Of a stretch of DNA of 64,000 bases, positions 39,799-49,937 are shown one piece after another. A program made the position numbers and the translations under genes. The DNA is from Flavobacteriales bacterium (GTDB taxonomy: Bacteria > Bacteroidota > Bacteroidia > Flavobacteriales_F > PHOS-HE28), in contig JADJOG010000016.1 of the NCBI GenBank assembly GCA_016713865.1, forward strand, positions 1 to 64,000, in the 5' to 3' direction. The first letter of the stretch is position 1; each line of letters opens with the position of its first letter. The notes beneath the pieces were generated by a model that was given only the letters and a program-made list of their open reading frames with translations, was not told the origin of the DNA and ran no database searches.

Positions 39799-40792
39799 AC
39801 GCAGCCTCATCATCGTCGCGCTGCTGATCGGCGCAGAAGCCAGCGCGCAAGTGACGCTGGGCAACGGCGACCACGTGCTGGAGATCACCGGCGGCGTGAG
39901 CATGTACTACAACCAGCGTTTCCTGAAGGAAGGCGAGACCAACAAGCGCAAGGACCGCTTCAACCTCCGCGATGCGCAATTGCAATTCGAGGGGCGCTAC
40001 AAGAACAGTTTCAACTACGAGCTGCAATTCGACATGGCCGATCTCGCGCAGGCCTCGGCTGGGATCATCGATCCGGAGAACCCCGGCCTCATGGATGCCA
40101 ACGTCACCTACAAGGGCATCCCATACCTCGACATTTACACCGGTCTGGGCGAAACGAGCTTGCGCGGCGATAATGACCCGAGCGGCCAATTGGAATACAT
40201 CGGCCGCATCGAAGCCTCCTGGCCTTCGCGCTTCCGAAAGGTGGACATCGATGACCGTCGCGTGCCCGTGCCCATGGTAGCGGTGGGCGTGAATGCGCGC
40301 TACACGGATAAGGCGCAACCGCCCGGCGCATTCCTGCCTTCCTTCTCTGCGGGTGAGTACAACATCAAGGTGATCGATGGCAAGAAAACCACCGTGGGCG
40401 GCGACATCGCGGCCATGTACAAGGGCTTCAGCGTGCAGGTGGAAGGCCACATGATGCGCCTCGAGCCCTCCGCCGCGAATAGCGCGCTGTTCCAACAATT
40501 GTCGCGCGATCAGCACGAAGGCTACGTGATGGCGGGCGGCTACTACGCGCAAGCCAACTGGTGGAACAAGAAGCTGCGCACCATCCTTTCCGTGCGATAC
40601 GAGGAGCTCAACCTCAACGACCTCGCCACCGGCCTTTCGCAACGGTTGGGCGGCGCCATTGCCTACCAGGTGCGCGGCAACGATGTGATGATCAAGGCCC
40701 AGTGGTGGCACATCCTCGAAGAAGAGGCCACCGTTGACCCGCTCCGCTGGACCGAACAAGCGCGCGTTGGCGTGCAATACCTCTTCCGATGA
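39788..40792 (+). CDS. Phosphate-selective porin O/P-like outer-membrane protein
   Basis: The start at 39788 overlaps the previous gene by 11 bases. The 334-residue protein has a signal peptide ending AEASAQ and the N-terminal pattern of the OprO/OprP family (GGVSMYYNQRFLKEG, FNLRDAQLQFEGRY, FNYELQFDMADL), followed by amphipathic strands and a C-terminal strand ending VGVQYLFR, as expected of an outer-membrane barrel. It should form an anion-selective channel; selectivity for phosphate is inherited from the family name and not shown here. Its stop overlaps the next start (ATGA). Confidence 0.82.
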   Translation: MRIERSLIIVALLIGAEASAQVTLGNGDHVLEITGGVSMYYNQRFLKEGETNKRKDRFNLRDAQLQFEGRYKNSFNYELQFDMADLAQASAGIIDPENPGLMDANVTYKGIPYLDIYTGLGETSLRGDNDPSGQLEYIGRIEASWPSRFRKVDIDDRRVPVPMVAVGVNARYTDKAQPPGAFLPSFSAGEYNIKVIDGKKTTVGGDIAAMYKGFSVQVEGHMMRLEPSAANSALFQQLSRDQHEGYVMAGGYYAQANWWNKKLRTILSVRYEELNLNDLATGLSQRLGGAIAYQVRGNDVMIKAQWWHILEEEATVDPLRWTEQARVGVQYLFR

Positions 40793-42550
40793 ACCGAACC
40801 ATGACCCTTCGCAAGCAACTCTTTCTCATCGCCATCGGCGCACCCGCGCTGCTGGCCGCGCAAGCATCCCTCAACGCGCTCAACGCACCGCTCGTGATCG
40901 ACTTCACCAACACGGTGGATGGCGTGAACAACGGATCGTTCCAATGCTTGCCCACCATGGGTTCGCAAAGCCCCGAGGCCGGCGAGTTGGACACCGATGC
41001 GTGGGACTATTACTACGATGGCAGCACCGCGAATGCAATCGGCACGGCGAGCAACTTCCCTGGTACTTTGCCTACCGGCAATGGCTATGCGGAAGGAAGC
41101 GCGATGCTCACCGGCGCGAATGCCACGGCCATCAATGGTCAATTCGCATTCGGATTCCAGCCAACGGGCGGGCACTTCACGGCGGGCAACATCACCCTGC
41201 GCGTACAGAACAACACGGGCAGCGCCATGGAGCAAGTGGCGGTGGCGTATCAGGTCGGCGTGTTCAACGACATGGCGCGCTCGAACTCCTTCACGCTCTA
41301 TTGGTCCGCCACGAATGAAGCAGGAAGCTATGCGCCGATCGCGAGCAGCCAAGTGGCCTCGCCAGCCGACGCTGATGCGGTGCCGCAATGGGAAGTCACC
41401 GATGTGAGCGTGACGATCAACGGATTCTCGATCGCCAACGGCGGCTTCATGTACTTGCGCTGGGTGGGAGACGACATCAGTGGCAGCGGCACGCGTGATG
41501 AATTCGCGTTGACCAACATCTCCATCACCGCGCAGAATGCGAGCGGCCCCGTGCTCACTGCCAGCACCGCCAGCCTTGCACCATTCGCGCAAAGCCTGGG
41601 CTCGCCATCCGCTCCCTCATCCTTCACCGTGAGCGGAAGCGCTCTCAACGATGATGTGAACGTCACCGTTGGCGCGCCTTACCAGATCAGCTTGAATGAA
41701 GGCTTCGGTTTCGGCACCACCTTGGACCTCTCGCCTGTTGGCGGCACGCTGAGCAACGCCACGGTGTGGGTGCGCCTCAATAACAGTGCGCCCGGCGCGA
41801 GCAGCGGCCAAGTGCAGCTCACATCACCCGGCACCAACGGCTGGGTCGTTGCAGTGAGCGGCGTCACTTCCGCCGGAAGCCTGCCCACGCTATACTTGAA
41901 TGAACTGCAAGCGTTCAATGGCGGCAGCCCGGTTGATGAGAACAATGAGGCCGATGACTGGTTCGAGATCTTCAATCCGAACAACTTTGCTGTGGACCTT
42001 GCTGGCTGGTATGTGAGCGATGCGCTGGCCGACCTCACCAAGTACCGCTTCAGCACCACGGGAACCGATGCCATTGTTCCCGCGAACGGCTGGCTGCTCG
42101 TGTGGGCCGATAACCAGAGCGCGCAAGGGAACCTGCACACCAACTTCAGCTTGAGCAGCACCAACGGCGAGGATCTCGTGCTTGTTGGGCCTGATGGTGT
42201 GACCATTGTTGACCGTGAGCTTCGGGCCGCAAGCCGAAGGCGTGAGCTATGGCCGCCAAACCGATGGCGGTACGCCATGGGTGACCTTTGATGAGCCGAC
42301 TCCCGGCGCGAGCAACAATCCGGTCGGAATCTCAGAATCAAGAACCATGGATCGCTTTCGCGTGTGGCCGCAACCGACGCGCGATTTGCTGCAATGGGAG
42401 CACATAGCAAGTGGCCGCGTTCTCGATTCATTCGGGCGAGGTGTGCTGGAATTCTCGATTAGCCGAACGGTTTCCGTTCAGTCACTCGCACCGGGACTCT
42501 ATTGGCTGCGTTTGCACGATGGTCGCGCCGCGCGATTCATGGTCGAGTAG
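40789..42550 (+). CDS. Lamin tail domain surface protein with T9SS type A C-terminus (one frameshift)
   Basis: From ATG 40789 (or 40801) a signal peptide (LFLIAIGAPALLAAQ) leads to a beta-rich N-terminal domain (LVIDFTNTVDGVNNGSFQC), a choice-of-anchor-like middle (VLTASTASLAPFAQSLGSPS), then a lamin tail domain (LYLNELQAFNG, DDWFEIFNPNN, GWYVSDALADL, HTNFSLSSTNGED). The frame changes near 42215, after VTIVDR, and resumes with GVSYGRQTDGGTPW and a short T9SS type A tail ending GRAARFMVE. Total about 585 residues. It closes the operon that began at 38502. Confidence 0.78.
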
Positions 42551-42587
42551 GGCAGGAGCCAATCCAGATTGCTCCCGCAACCGGTGT

Positions 42588-45500
42588 TCAGGACTTGCGC
42601 TTCTTGCGCAGCCAGATGAACGCGAAGAGCAGCGCAAGCACCGCAAGCGCCCACCACAGGAGCTTTGGTATGGTGCCGCCGATCCTCACCGGCTCAACAT
42701 CGCCCACGAGCACAAGCCCAGCCCAGTAGTAGGGGAGGGCGAGTTCCGCATCTGCCGTTGCCAAGTGATCGAGCTTGGCCTGGCGCAGTGCTACGTGCTT
42801 GGGCAATCCATCGGCGAGCAACTCATAGAAGCGCGCGATGATCGCGGAGCTGCTCTTCTCATCGATGCTCCATAGCGACATCACCAAGCTGGGGCAACCA
42901 GCGTACGCGAAGCTGTAGCCCAGGAACGAACACCTTCCACATCGGCGGTGCCAGCGCCCGTTTCGCAGGCGGTGAGCACGGCCAGTTGCGCGCGCAGGTC
43001 CAGCTCGTATATCTCGTAGGCGTGCAGGTAGCCATCGGCATCGGGGTCCAGGCCCGCGCCATCCTTACTGAACACCAGCCGCGAGTACATCGGCGAGGTG
43101 GCGTTCATCTCGGCGTGCGTGCCGAGGTGCAGGATGCCGTGACGCGATGACATCTCCCTGAAGCGCTGTTCGCTGGCCTCCGCCGCCAACTGCACGCGCG
43201 CATTCACCATGGAGCCGAGCGCTTCGGCAGTGCTCACCGCGAACGGTTGCCGCACGAGGTCGAGGTAACTGTGGTCTATGGCTCCGGTATCCGGCACTTG
43301 CGCGATGTAGTGTTGCTTCAGCTCATCGGAGAAGCCGGGGGCGAAGGCCAGCACCTTTCCCGACGGCTCCTTCTTCAACCCGGCGAACTGCACGGCGGTG
43401 GTAACGCTGAGCAGGTAGGCAATCGCGTGCTTCTGGATGAGCATGCGCTCCACGTTGTTCCCTTCCGTTGGGGGCTCGAACAGCAGTGTCTCGAAATTCA
43501 CTTTGTGCAGATCGCCATCGGGCACGATTAGCAGTTCGGTCTTGCGCAACAGCGGTGCCACCGGTGCGAAGGCGAGCTGGTACAGCTCATGCGCTGACCG
43601 TGCGTAAGCCTTGCGATCCCGCGAAGCGATCGCCGCGTTCATGGTGGAGACGGCTTCCGCCACCCCTTGTACCGAAGCACGAACGAGCGCAGCGGTGTCG
43701 CTGCCCACCACCAGCATGTGCAGATGTTCATCGGTGAGGGCGTACACCAGGAGGTCGCGCGAAGGGGTGAGCAATTTGCCGCGCACATGCTGCAAGGTGA
43801 TTGACGGCTCGCCGTAGCGCATCGCGAAATACTGCGGGTGGTCCTTGCTGAGCCGCTCCAGAAAGGTGGCCAACGCACGCTCGTGTTCGGCCAGCCCCGT
43901 CACGGCATCGAGGTCATCGCGGTCGATCTCCAAGGCCGCCACCAGCTGGCCTTCGCGCATGAGCACCGTATCCGGAACACCGGTGAAGCGGATGCTGCTG
44001 AACTCGTTCAAGCGGCTCTTCAGGAGAATTGAACGGTCCGTTTCGGCGAGCGTGAGGAAACGATCCAGATCGGCCGACGAGCGGGAACGTGCATGATCAT
44101 CGGCGGCCAGGTCGATGGCCAGATCGAACACCACCTTCTCCTGTCCGATGAAGCCGAGCTTCGAGCCCTCGTCCTGGTAAACGGCCTTGTTGCGCAGCAG
44201 GGCGAGCACGCTCAGGTCGAGTTCGCTGCGCCATTGATCCGCTGCATCGATCCCCAATGCCTTCCCGGCCTTCACCTTCCAGTAGATCGCGTCGGGCAGC
44301 AGGTTCGGTTGCGGCCATGCCTGTGGCACGGAACTGTTCTTCAAGGCATCGCTCCGATCAGTGAGCAGGGCCATGGCACGCTCCGCATCCTGCAGTGTTC
44401 CCTGTGCATCACCCGCTCCAAAGCGCGCTTCCGCCAGCGCAAGGAGGTAACCGGCCACTTGGTGATGTTGCGGGCCATGGACCTTCTCGAGAATGGTCAA
44501 CGCCTGCTCCAGATCATGCACCGCCTCGGACCAGCGACCGCGGCTCATGCAGAACTGAGCATGCCGGCGGTAGGCACTGGCCAACTCGATGCTCGTGGCG
44601 GATCCATCCAGCTTCAGGTGCAGCGCGATGCTCAGCCTGAACAACGAATCGGCCTTGCTGTCCTGTTGAAGCCCTGCACGCACCACACCCAGTTTGGAAC
44701 AGGCGCGCAGGTAGTCCTTGCTGCGCGTGCCGTAGTACTTCTCGCAGGCTTCCAGGAACGCCAGCACGTACTCTTCTGCTTTCGCGAAGTTCTTCGCCTG
44801 CAGCTCCACATCGGCCAGGCGGTCCTTCACGCCGAGGAGCCTTGGATCATCGGGCTCGAGCATGGCCTGTCGGTCGCGCAGGGCGAGTTCGAGGAAATGG
44901 CGCGACCGGCCATCATCGCCCATGGCGAAATAGACGGTGGCCAGGTTCACATAGCCACGCGTGCGGCCCAGTATGGCTTCTTCGCGCAGCTGCGGATCAC
45001 GGGCGGTATCGGCCACCGCGCCGCAGCGCCTGATGCTCTCCAGGTAATTGGCCTTGCTTCTGACGAGATCACCGGTGCTCTGCCAGAGGATGCCCCGATT
45101 GATGAGCGTGCCCGCCATGCGGAAGTCGCGCTTCGGATCGGTGCTTTGCTCGATGTAGGAGAGCGCGAGCCCGTATTGTTCATCGGCCTTGCGCGTATCG
45201 CCCAGATGCCAGTACGCTGCACCCATGCCGCTGCAGGCATCACCCATCAGTAAGGCCAATAGCGTATCTGACTTGGCGAAGATGTCCCGTGCCCGGGTAT
45301 AGTGGCGCAAGCTGTTCTCATGGTCGCCCATCTGCGCGTAGTCCGATGCCAGGCGCTGCCTTGCCATGCCCCGCCTGATGAGCGGCACATTAGGGTCCGC
45401 ATCGGCGAAGGCTAGGACCAGGGAATCAGCGGCGATGCATTCCTTCATGCGGCCCATGCCTTGGAGCAGTTTGCCTTTCGCTTCCAGCGCATTCAGCCGA

Positions 45501-45805
45501 TGCAGCGCATCCTTGTCGTAACGTTGAACGAGATCGATGATGCGTTGCACAGCAGCGATGCCAGCCTCAGCGTCTTGGGACTTCCACGCCGCGCGGCCGA
45601 AGGTGAAGGCGTAGGTATGGATGGAATCCTGCCAAGGCGTACCGACCGCCTCATTCAATTGCCGCTCCACTTGCTTCAAAAGCTCCGTATGCTGCTCGCG
45701 CTGCCGCAGATCACTGATGCGTGCATGGCGAACGGCGAGGGGATCCGTTTGTGCGCTTGCTGCCGAAGCACACCAGCAGAACACCAGGGCCGGTATCACG
45801 CGCAT
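42588..45805 (-). CDS. TPR-CHAT protein, caspase-like peptidase with C-terminal membrane anchor (one frameshift)
   Basis: The start at 45805 gives a signal peptide (IPALVFCWCASAASAQ); 45817 is an alternative. Residues to about 620 are TPR repeats (for example ACSGMGAAYWHLGDTRKADE). The CHAT domain follows, with HGILHLGTHAEMN and LAVLTACETGAGT supplying the His/Cys pair of caspase-like peptidases. One frame change near 42915 separates RSWAT from the conserved end SFAYAGCPSLVMSLWSIDE. The C-terminus is a single membrane helix (LLWWALAVLALLFAFIWL) followed by RKKRKS. About 1070 residues. It is encoded three bases after the anti-sigma-like gene, so it may act in that signalling path, perhaps as protease or scaffold. 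Confidence 0.86.
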
Positions 45806-45807
45806 GG

Positions 45808-46527
45808 CTACTCCCATTCGGACAGCACGGCCTTCGCCTTCATGCCATACGGATCGCCCGCGTCGAATCGTATCGCCTCGGCACCTGTCCGATCGCCGCT
45901 GCGCACCATCGCGAGGAAAGCGTACCAACGCGCTTTGCCGGCGAACACGGAGTTCGCTTGTTCGGCCACGGCCATGAGCATCGGCGCAGCGCGCTCGGGA
46001 CGACCGGCGTTCAGTTCAGCGCAGCCGATGTAATAGCGCAACGTATCGCTTGCGGGATCGTCCTGGAGCAGTGTCGTGAACTTGCCGATCGCCTCATCGT
46101 GGTCGCCGAGCTTGTAGGCTACCATGGCATCGTTGAAGGCGTGCGAATCGGTAGTGCCCATGGCCACGGGGAGGCCCGGATCCGGGGTGAAATGCGCAGC
46201 GAACACGCGCTCATTCGTGCTTGGGCGAAGCGTGAACCAGAGAGCGCCACCCAGCAGAACGGCCACGACCGCCGCGTACTTCAGCCAGGTGGTCCAGCCT
46301 CCGCTCTGACGGCGCTGCGGTGTTTGCTCTCCGCGCACCTCCGTCAGCATGCGTTCCATGCCGCCCAGCTCTATGGCCAGGATGTTCTCGCGTTCCAATT
46401 TCACTTCGGCACGCAGTGCGTGATCGGTTGCCAAGCGCTGCTCGAATGCCAGGCGCTCATCGGCACCCAAACGATCGAGCACGTAGGCTTCGATCTGCTC
46501 GAAGGTGGGTTTGTCCAGTGCGCTCAT
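45808..46527 (-). CDS. Membrane anti-sigma factor-like protein with TPR tail
   Basis: The 239-residue protein begins inside the sigma gene stop (ATGA overlap). Residues 8-45 (FEQIEAYVLDRLGADERLAF, then RLATDHALRAEV) resemble the N-terminal helical region of non-zinc anti-sigma factors. One transmembrane helix follows at about 82-100 (WLKYAAVVAVLLGGALWFTL), with residues beyond 120 forming TPR-like helices (YKLGDHDEAIGKFTTLLQDD) on the other side of the membrane. The layout, sigma-binding cytoplasmic head and periplasmic sensor, is that of an anti-sigma factor; sigma binding is inferred from gene order and overlap. Confidence 0.78.
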   Translation of the reverse strand: MSALDKPTFEQIEAYVLDRLGADERLAFEQRLATDHALRAEVKLERENILAIELGGMERMLTEVRGEQTPQRRQSGGWTTWLKYAAVVAVLLGGALWFTLRPSTNERVFAAHFTPDPGLPVAMGTTDSHAFNDAMVAYKLGDHDEAIGKFTTLLQDDPASDTLRYYIGCAELNAGRPERAAPMLMAVAEQANSVFAGKARWYAFLAMVRSGDRTGAEAIRFDAGDPYGMKAKAVLSEWE

Positions 46528-47126
46528 GATTCGTCGGTGAGTTCTTCGCCAGCGATGGCCTTGCGCGAGGCGCGCAGCTTCATCATGCAGCGATACTTGA
46601 TGGTGCGGATGCTCTCCTCTTCCACGCCCATGCCTGCGGCGATGGTCACGAGGTCCTTGCGCTCGAAGTAGAATTGATCGAGCACCGTACGGCACTTCTC
46701 GTCGAGCTTGCCATAGACCTCCCGCAGCCGCAGGAGCTTCTCCTCGGTATCGTCCGGTGCTTCGGCGCGGACATCGAGTTTCCTATCGTCGTGGATGACC
46801 TTCATGTGCTTATGCGCGGCCGACCGCACCACATCGAGCCATTTGTTCTTCGCGACCTGGTAGAGGAATGCGCCGGGCTCGCTCCCTGCGGGCAACGCTC
46901 CTTCCTTCGCTTTGAGCCAGAGCACCGTCATGGCCTCTTGGAAGATGTCCTGCGCATCGTCCGAAGTGCCGCTGTTGCTCATCACGTATTGCCTGATGAC
47001 CGGGAAGTGCTGCTGATAGAGCGCGCGCACCGTGGCCGCATCGTTGCGGCGAAGCCCCGAAGCCCAGGAAGGCTCGGTGAGGGTGTCGGCGGCTGTTGCT
47101 TCCACAGTGGGAGAGAAGCGGTGCAC
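46524..47126 (-). CDS. ECF-type RNA polymerase sigma factor
   Basis: The 200-residue protein (GTG start at 47126) has region 2 at about residues 33-100 (ALYQQHFPVIRQYV, DIFQEAMTVLWLKAKEG, FLYQVAKNKWLDVVRS) and region 4 at about 135-190 (KLDEKCRTVLDQFYFERKDL, VEEESIRTIKYRCMMKL, the helix-turn-helix for the -35 element). It lacks regions 1 and 3, so it is a group 4 (ECF) sigma factor. It heads the operon with the anti-sigma-like and CHAT genes. A copy of GTTCACAT-N13-CGATG lies upstream (47226 to 47201, minus strand) and three more lie before rightward secreted-protein genes, suggesting autoregulation and a local regulon. Confidence 0.9.
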   Translation of the reverse strand: MHRFSPTVEATAADTLTEPSWASGLRRNDAATVRALYQQHFPVIRQYVMSNSGTSDDAQDIFQEAMTVLWLKAKEGALPAGSEPGAFLYQVAKNKWLDVVRSAAHKHMKVIHDDRKLDVRAEAPDDTEEKLLRLREVYGKLDEKCRTVLDQFYFERKDLVTIAAGMGVEEESIRTIKYRCMMKLRASRKAIAGEELTDES

Positions 47127-47200
47127 GATAATACGGAGATCGGTTCAGGTGCCGCATGTTCCGGTTGCGGACAAGCGCTTGGCCTGCCCTCCGAGCACAT

Positions 47201-47226
47201 CATCGGGGAGGGGCGGGAATGTGAAC
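47201..47226 (-). promoter_or_regulatory. Putative ECF sigma promoter of the sigma operon
   Basis: Minus strand: GTTCACAT (47226-47219), 13-base spacer, CGATG (47205-47201), 74 bases before the GTG at 47126. If GTTCAC and CGATG are the -35 and -10 elements, the 15-base spacing suits ECF sigma factors. Confidence 0.65.
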
Positions 47227-47251
47227 GCCGAATGAAATCGGATAAGCGATC

Positions 47252-47277
47252 GTTCACATGGGTCATGCTCCTCGATG
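47252..47277 (+). promoter_or_regulatory. Putative ECF sigma promoter, divergent
   Basis: GTTCACAT (47252-47259), 13-base spacer, CGATG (47273-47277), 22 bases before the ATG at 47300. It points away from the sigma gene's copy, with the two GTTCACAT boxes 25 bases apart. Confidence 0.65.
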
Positions 47278-47299
47278 GAATTGCGAAACCAACCGCACC

Positions 47300-48763
47300 A
47301 TGCACGCCCGAACTATTACCCAATTGACATGCACCGTGGTATTTGCCGCGGCATCCCTTGCGCAGGTCCCCGTCCTGCTCAAGGACATCAATCCCAACGG
47401 CGCGAGCAATCCGGGTGGATTCACCTGCATCGGCGGCGTGGTGTATTTCAGTGCGAACGATGGCGTTCACGGCACCGAGCTCTGGAAGACCGACGGAACC
47501 GAGGCCGGCACCGTTATGGTGAAGGACATCGAACCGGGCAGCGGGTCCTCATTCCCGGCTACATTCATGGATGTGGATGGCGCGATCTACTTCACCACCA
47601 ACGATGTTGCGAACGGCGTCCGCTTATGGACCACCGATGGCACCGAAAGCGGCACCCAACTGGCTCTCACCCTGGCCGACGTCCCCGGCCTCTTGGAATG
47701 GATCTACTTCGTTCCACTTGGCGACCGCATCTTCTTCCGCGGCCATGCAACGGACACTGGCAGGGAGCTATGGAGCACCGATGGCACGGCGGCGGGCACG
47801 ACGCTGTTCATGGACATTCATCCGGGGCCGAACAACAGCGGATTCCAGAACCCGATGTCGCATGCAGGCAAGATCTACTTCACCGCATCCGACGGAACGA
47901 ACGGCTCGGAGCCGTGGATGAGCGACGGCACCCTCGCCGGAACGCAGATGATCGCAGAGACCATCCCAGGCCCCGGAAGCTCTGGAACCACGCCCACCAG
48001 CTACACGGCGGTGGGCAACCTGGTCTTCTTCCGTGCTGGCACCAGCGCCACCGGCGATGAACTCTGGGCTACGGATGGGACCATAGCAGGCACAGGTGTC
48101 GTGAGGGATATCTACATCGGGACCAATTCGAGCCTTCCCGCGTACCTGACCGCGCACAACGGCCTGCTCTATATGCGTGGGTACAACATCGTTAGCAACT
48201 ACATCTGGAAGAGCGACGGCACCCAGGCAGGCACAATGGCTTTGCCATTGCCAACCCCGGCTTACACCAGTGCCGAGAACCTGTGCAGCCACAATGGCCT
48301 CTTGTACTTCTCCGGCTACAATGGCAGCAGCCGTCAGCTCTGGCGCACGGATGGAAGCGCTTCCGGCAGCCAAGAGGTCCTTTATCCGGGCAGCGATGCG
48401 CTTAACCCCTTGTCGAACTCAGGCCCGATGCTGAGTTGCAATGGTGACTTGTTCTTCCGCGCGAATTACATGAGCACCATTGGCCAGGAACCTTACGTGT
48501 TGAGTCTCACTACTGATTTACATGAAGCTGCGCGAATCGCCGCCTACATCTATCCCAATCCTACAAGCCAATACTTGCAGTTCACCGGGTTCCCGACCAC
48601 CGCCGTAGTGGAGCTCTATGCAACGGACGGACGTATGCTGCGAACGGCTCGCACTCATATTCCGCTGGATGTCGCCGACATGCCCGCGGGCATGTACGCT
48701 GCTCGATTGCGTACCCAGGAAGGCCGCCTGCTGCACCAACAGCTTGTGGTTATCGAGCGCTGA
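47300..48763 (+). CDS. Secreted ELWxTDGTxAGT-repeat protein with T9SS type A C-terminus
   Basis: The intact 487-residue protein starts at ATG 47300 with a signal peptide (TCTVVFAAASLAQ); the earlier ATG at 47258 lies inside the promoter-like motif and gives no signal peptide. At least eight units of the type ELWKTDGTEAGT or ELWSTDGTAAGT, spaced by 40-50 residues, indicate a beta-propeller-like fold common in secreted bacterial proteins. The last 80 residues (AYIYPNPTSQYLQF, LYATDGRMLRT, LHQQLVVIER) form a T9SS type A sorting domain. It is divergent from the sigma operon and is a probable target of that sigma factor. Confidence 0.87.
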   Translation: MHARTITQLTCTVVFAAASLAQVPVLLKDINPNGASNPGGFTCIGGVVYFSANDGVHGTELWKTDGTEAGTVMVKDIEPGSGSSFPATFMDVDGAIYFTTNDVANGVRLWTTDGTESGTQLALTLADVPGLLEWIYFVPLGDRIFFRGHATDTGRELWSTDGTAAGTTLFMDIHPGPNNSGFQNPMSHAGKIYFTASDGTNGSEPWMSDGTLAGTQMIAETIPGPGSSGTTPTSYTAVGNLVFFRAGTSATGDELWATDGTIAGTGVVRDIYIGTNSSLPAYLTAHNGLLYMRGYNIVSNYIWKSDGTQAGTMALPLPTPAYTSAENLCSHNGLLYFSGYNGSSRQLWRTDGSASGSQEVLYPGSDALNPLSNSGPMLSCNGDLFFRANYMSTIGQEPYVLSLTTDLHEAARIAAYIYPNPTSQYLQFTGFPTTAVVELYATDGRMLRTARTHIPLDVADMPAGMYAARLRTQEGRLLHQQLVVIER

Positions 48764-48840
48764 TTCAAGGCTATCTCCCGCCATTGGTGAGATCGCGCAT
48801 GCGACATGCCTCCTGAATCTAAGGAAATGCGCCTGCTTGT

Positions 48841-48867
48841 GTTCACATCGAACCATCCTCTCCGATG
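48841..48867 (+). promoter_or_regulatory. Putative ECF sigma promoter
   Basis: GTTCACAT (48841-48848), 14-base spacer, CGATG (48863-48867), 27 bases before the ATG at 48895. Confidence 0.65.
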
Positions 48868-48894
48868 TACAACTGAAACCCAACATCACACCCC

Positions 48895-49934
48895 ATGCGG
48901 ATCAAGACCCTTTCCCTACTGACAGGCGCAATCCTCTGCGGAAGCGCAGTGCATGCCCAGCTAGAGCGCATTGTTGTGCAAGGCAGCGGTGCGCCGCAAG
49001 TCTTCACGGACATCTATGATGCTGTTGCAGCTGCACAGCCGAACGACAAGCTTTACTTCAGCGGCGGAATATTCCTCGCGGACACAGGCCTCACCCTGAG
49101 CATGCCCCTTCACTTCATCGGGGCGGGCATCCATCCGGATAGCACCAACGCGACCACAGCCACGATCCTCACGACGAGCGGAACCACCGATTTCACGTTC
49201 ACCACAGGAGCCAGCGGAAGCAGCTTCACGGGCATCCGGTTCATCCCGGGGGCGAGCTCTACTACGGCACGAGCATCGCCAATGATGACCCAACGGGCAT
49301 GCTGTTCGAGCGGTGCTCTTTCAAATTCTTCCGCCTCGCAGCAGCCGAACCCGGCTCTTCCAGCAGCACCTTCAACGAGTGCATCTTCTACAATGGTGTA
49401 TCCGGTTATGGAGGTGCAGCTACGATCAACCGTTGCGTAGTACAAAGCAACCCGCTGAACCTGTTCCGGCCCAGTGGTCTGGTCCTGAGCAACAGCGTGA
49501 TCCTCGGCCAGCGGTTGCAGAACTCGGAGAACGCATTGGTGCAGAATTGCGTGTTCACGTACGCCGGCGCCCCGCTCTGGCAGGTGAGCGGTGTGCAGAT
49601 CACTAATTGCATCATAAACGGTACCGGCATGTTCAGCAACTCCAGCGGGAACATTGAGACGAACACAATCTACAGCCAGACACCGGCAAACACCTTCGTG
49701 AGCGAGACCGACAACGCCTACCAATTCTCTGACGACCTGCATCTCCTTCCGGGCAGCCCGGGCATTGGAGCAGGTCTTGACGGCACGGATATCGGCATCT
49801 ACGGTACTTCATCGCCCTTCAAGCCGGGCAACGTTCCCTACAACCCGCACTTCCGCAGCGCAACGATCGCGCCCGCTACCAACCCGAACGGTGATCTGCC
49901 GGTGAACATCCGCGTAGCCGCGCAACCCAACTAG
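48895..49934 (+). CDS. Secreted right-handed beta-helix protein (pair member A1), one frameshift
   Basis: From ATG 48895 a signal peptide ends AVHAQ. Then come IVVQGSGAPQVFTDIYDAV and NDKLYFSGG, and LHFIGAGIHPDS, typical of parallel beta-helix proteins of the pectate lyase-like fold. The frame changes near 49260-49300, after FIPGAS, and goes on through short helix rungs to a conserved tail (SPFKPGNVPYNPHFRSATI, LPVNIRVAAQPN). About 345 residues. No usual T9SS domain is visible; the shared tail with A2 (50954) may serve another purpose. B1 follows after three bases. Enzyme activity is not evident. Confidence 0.75.
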
Positions 49935-49937
49935 GCG

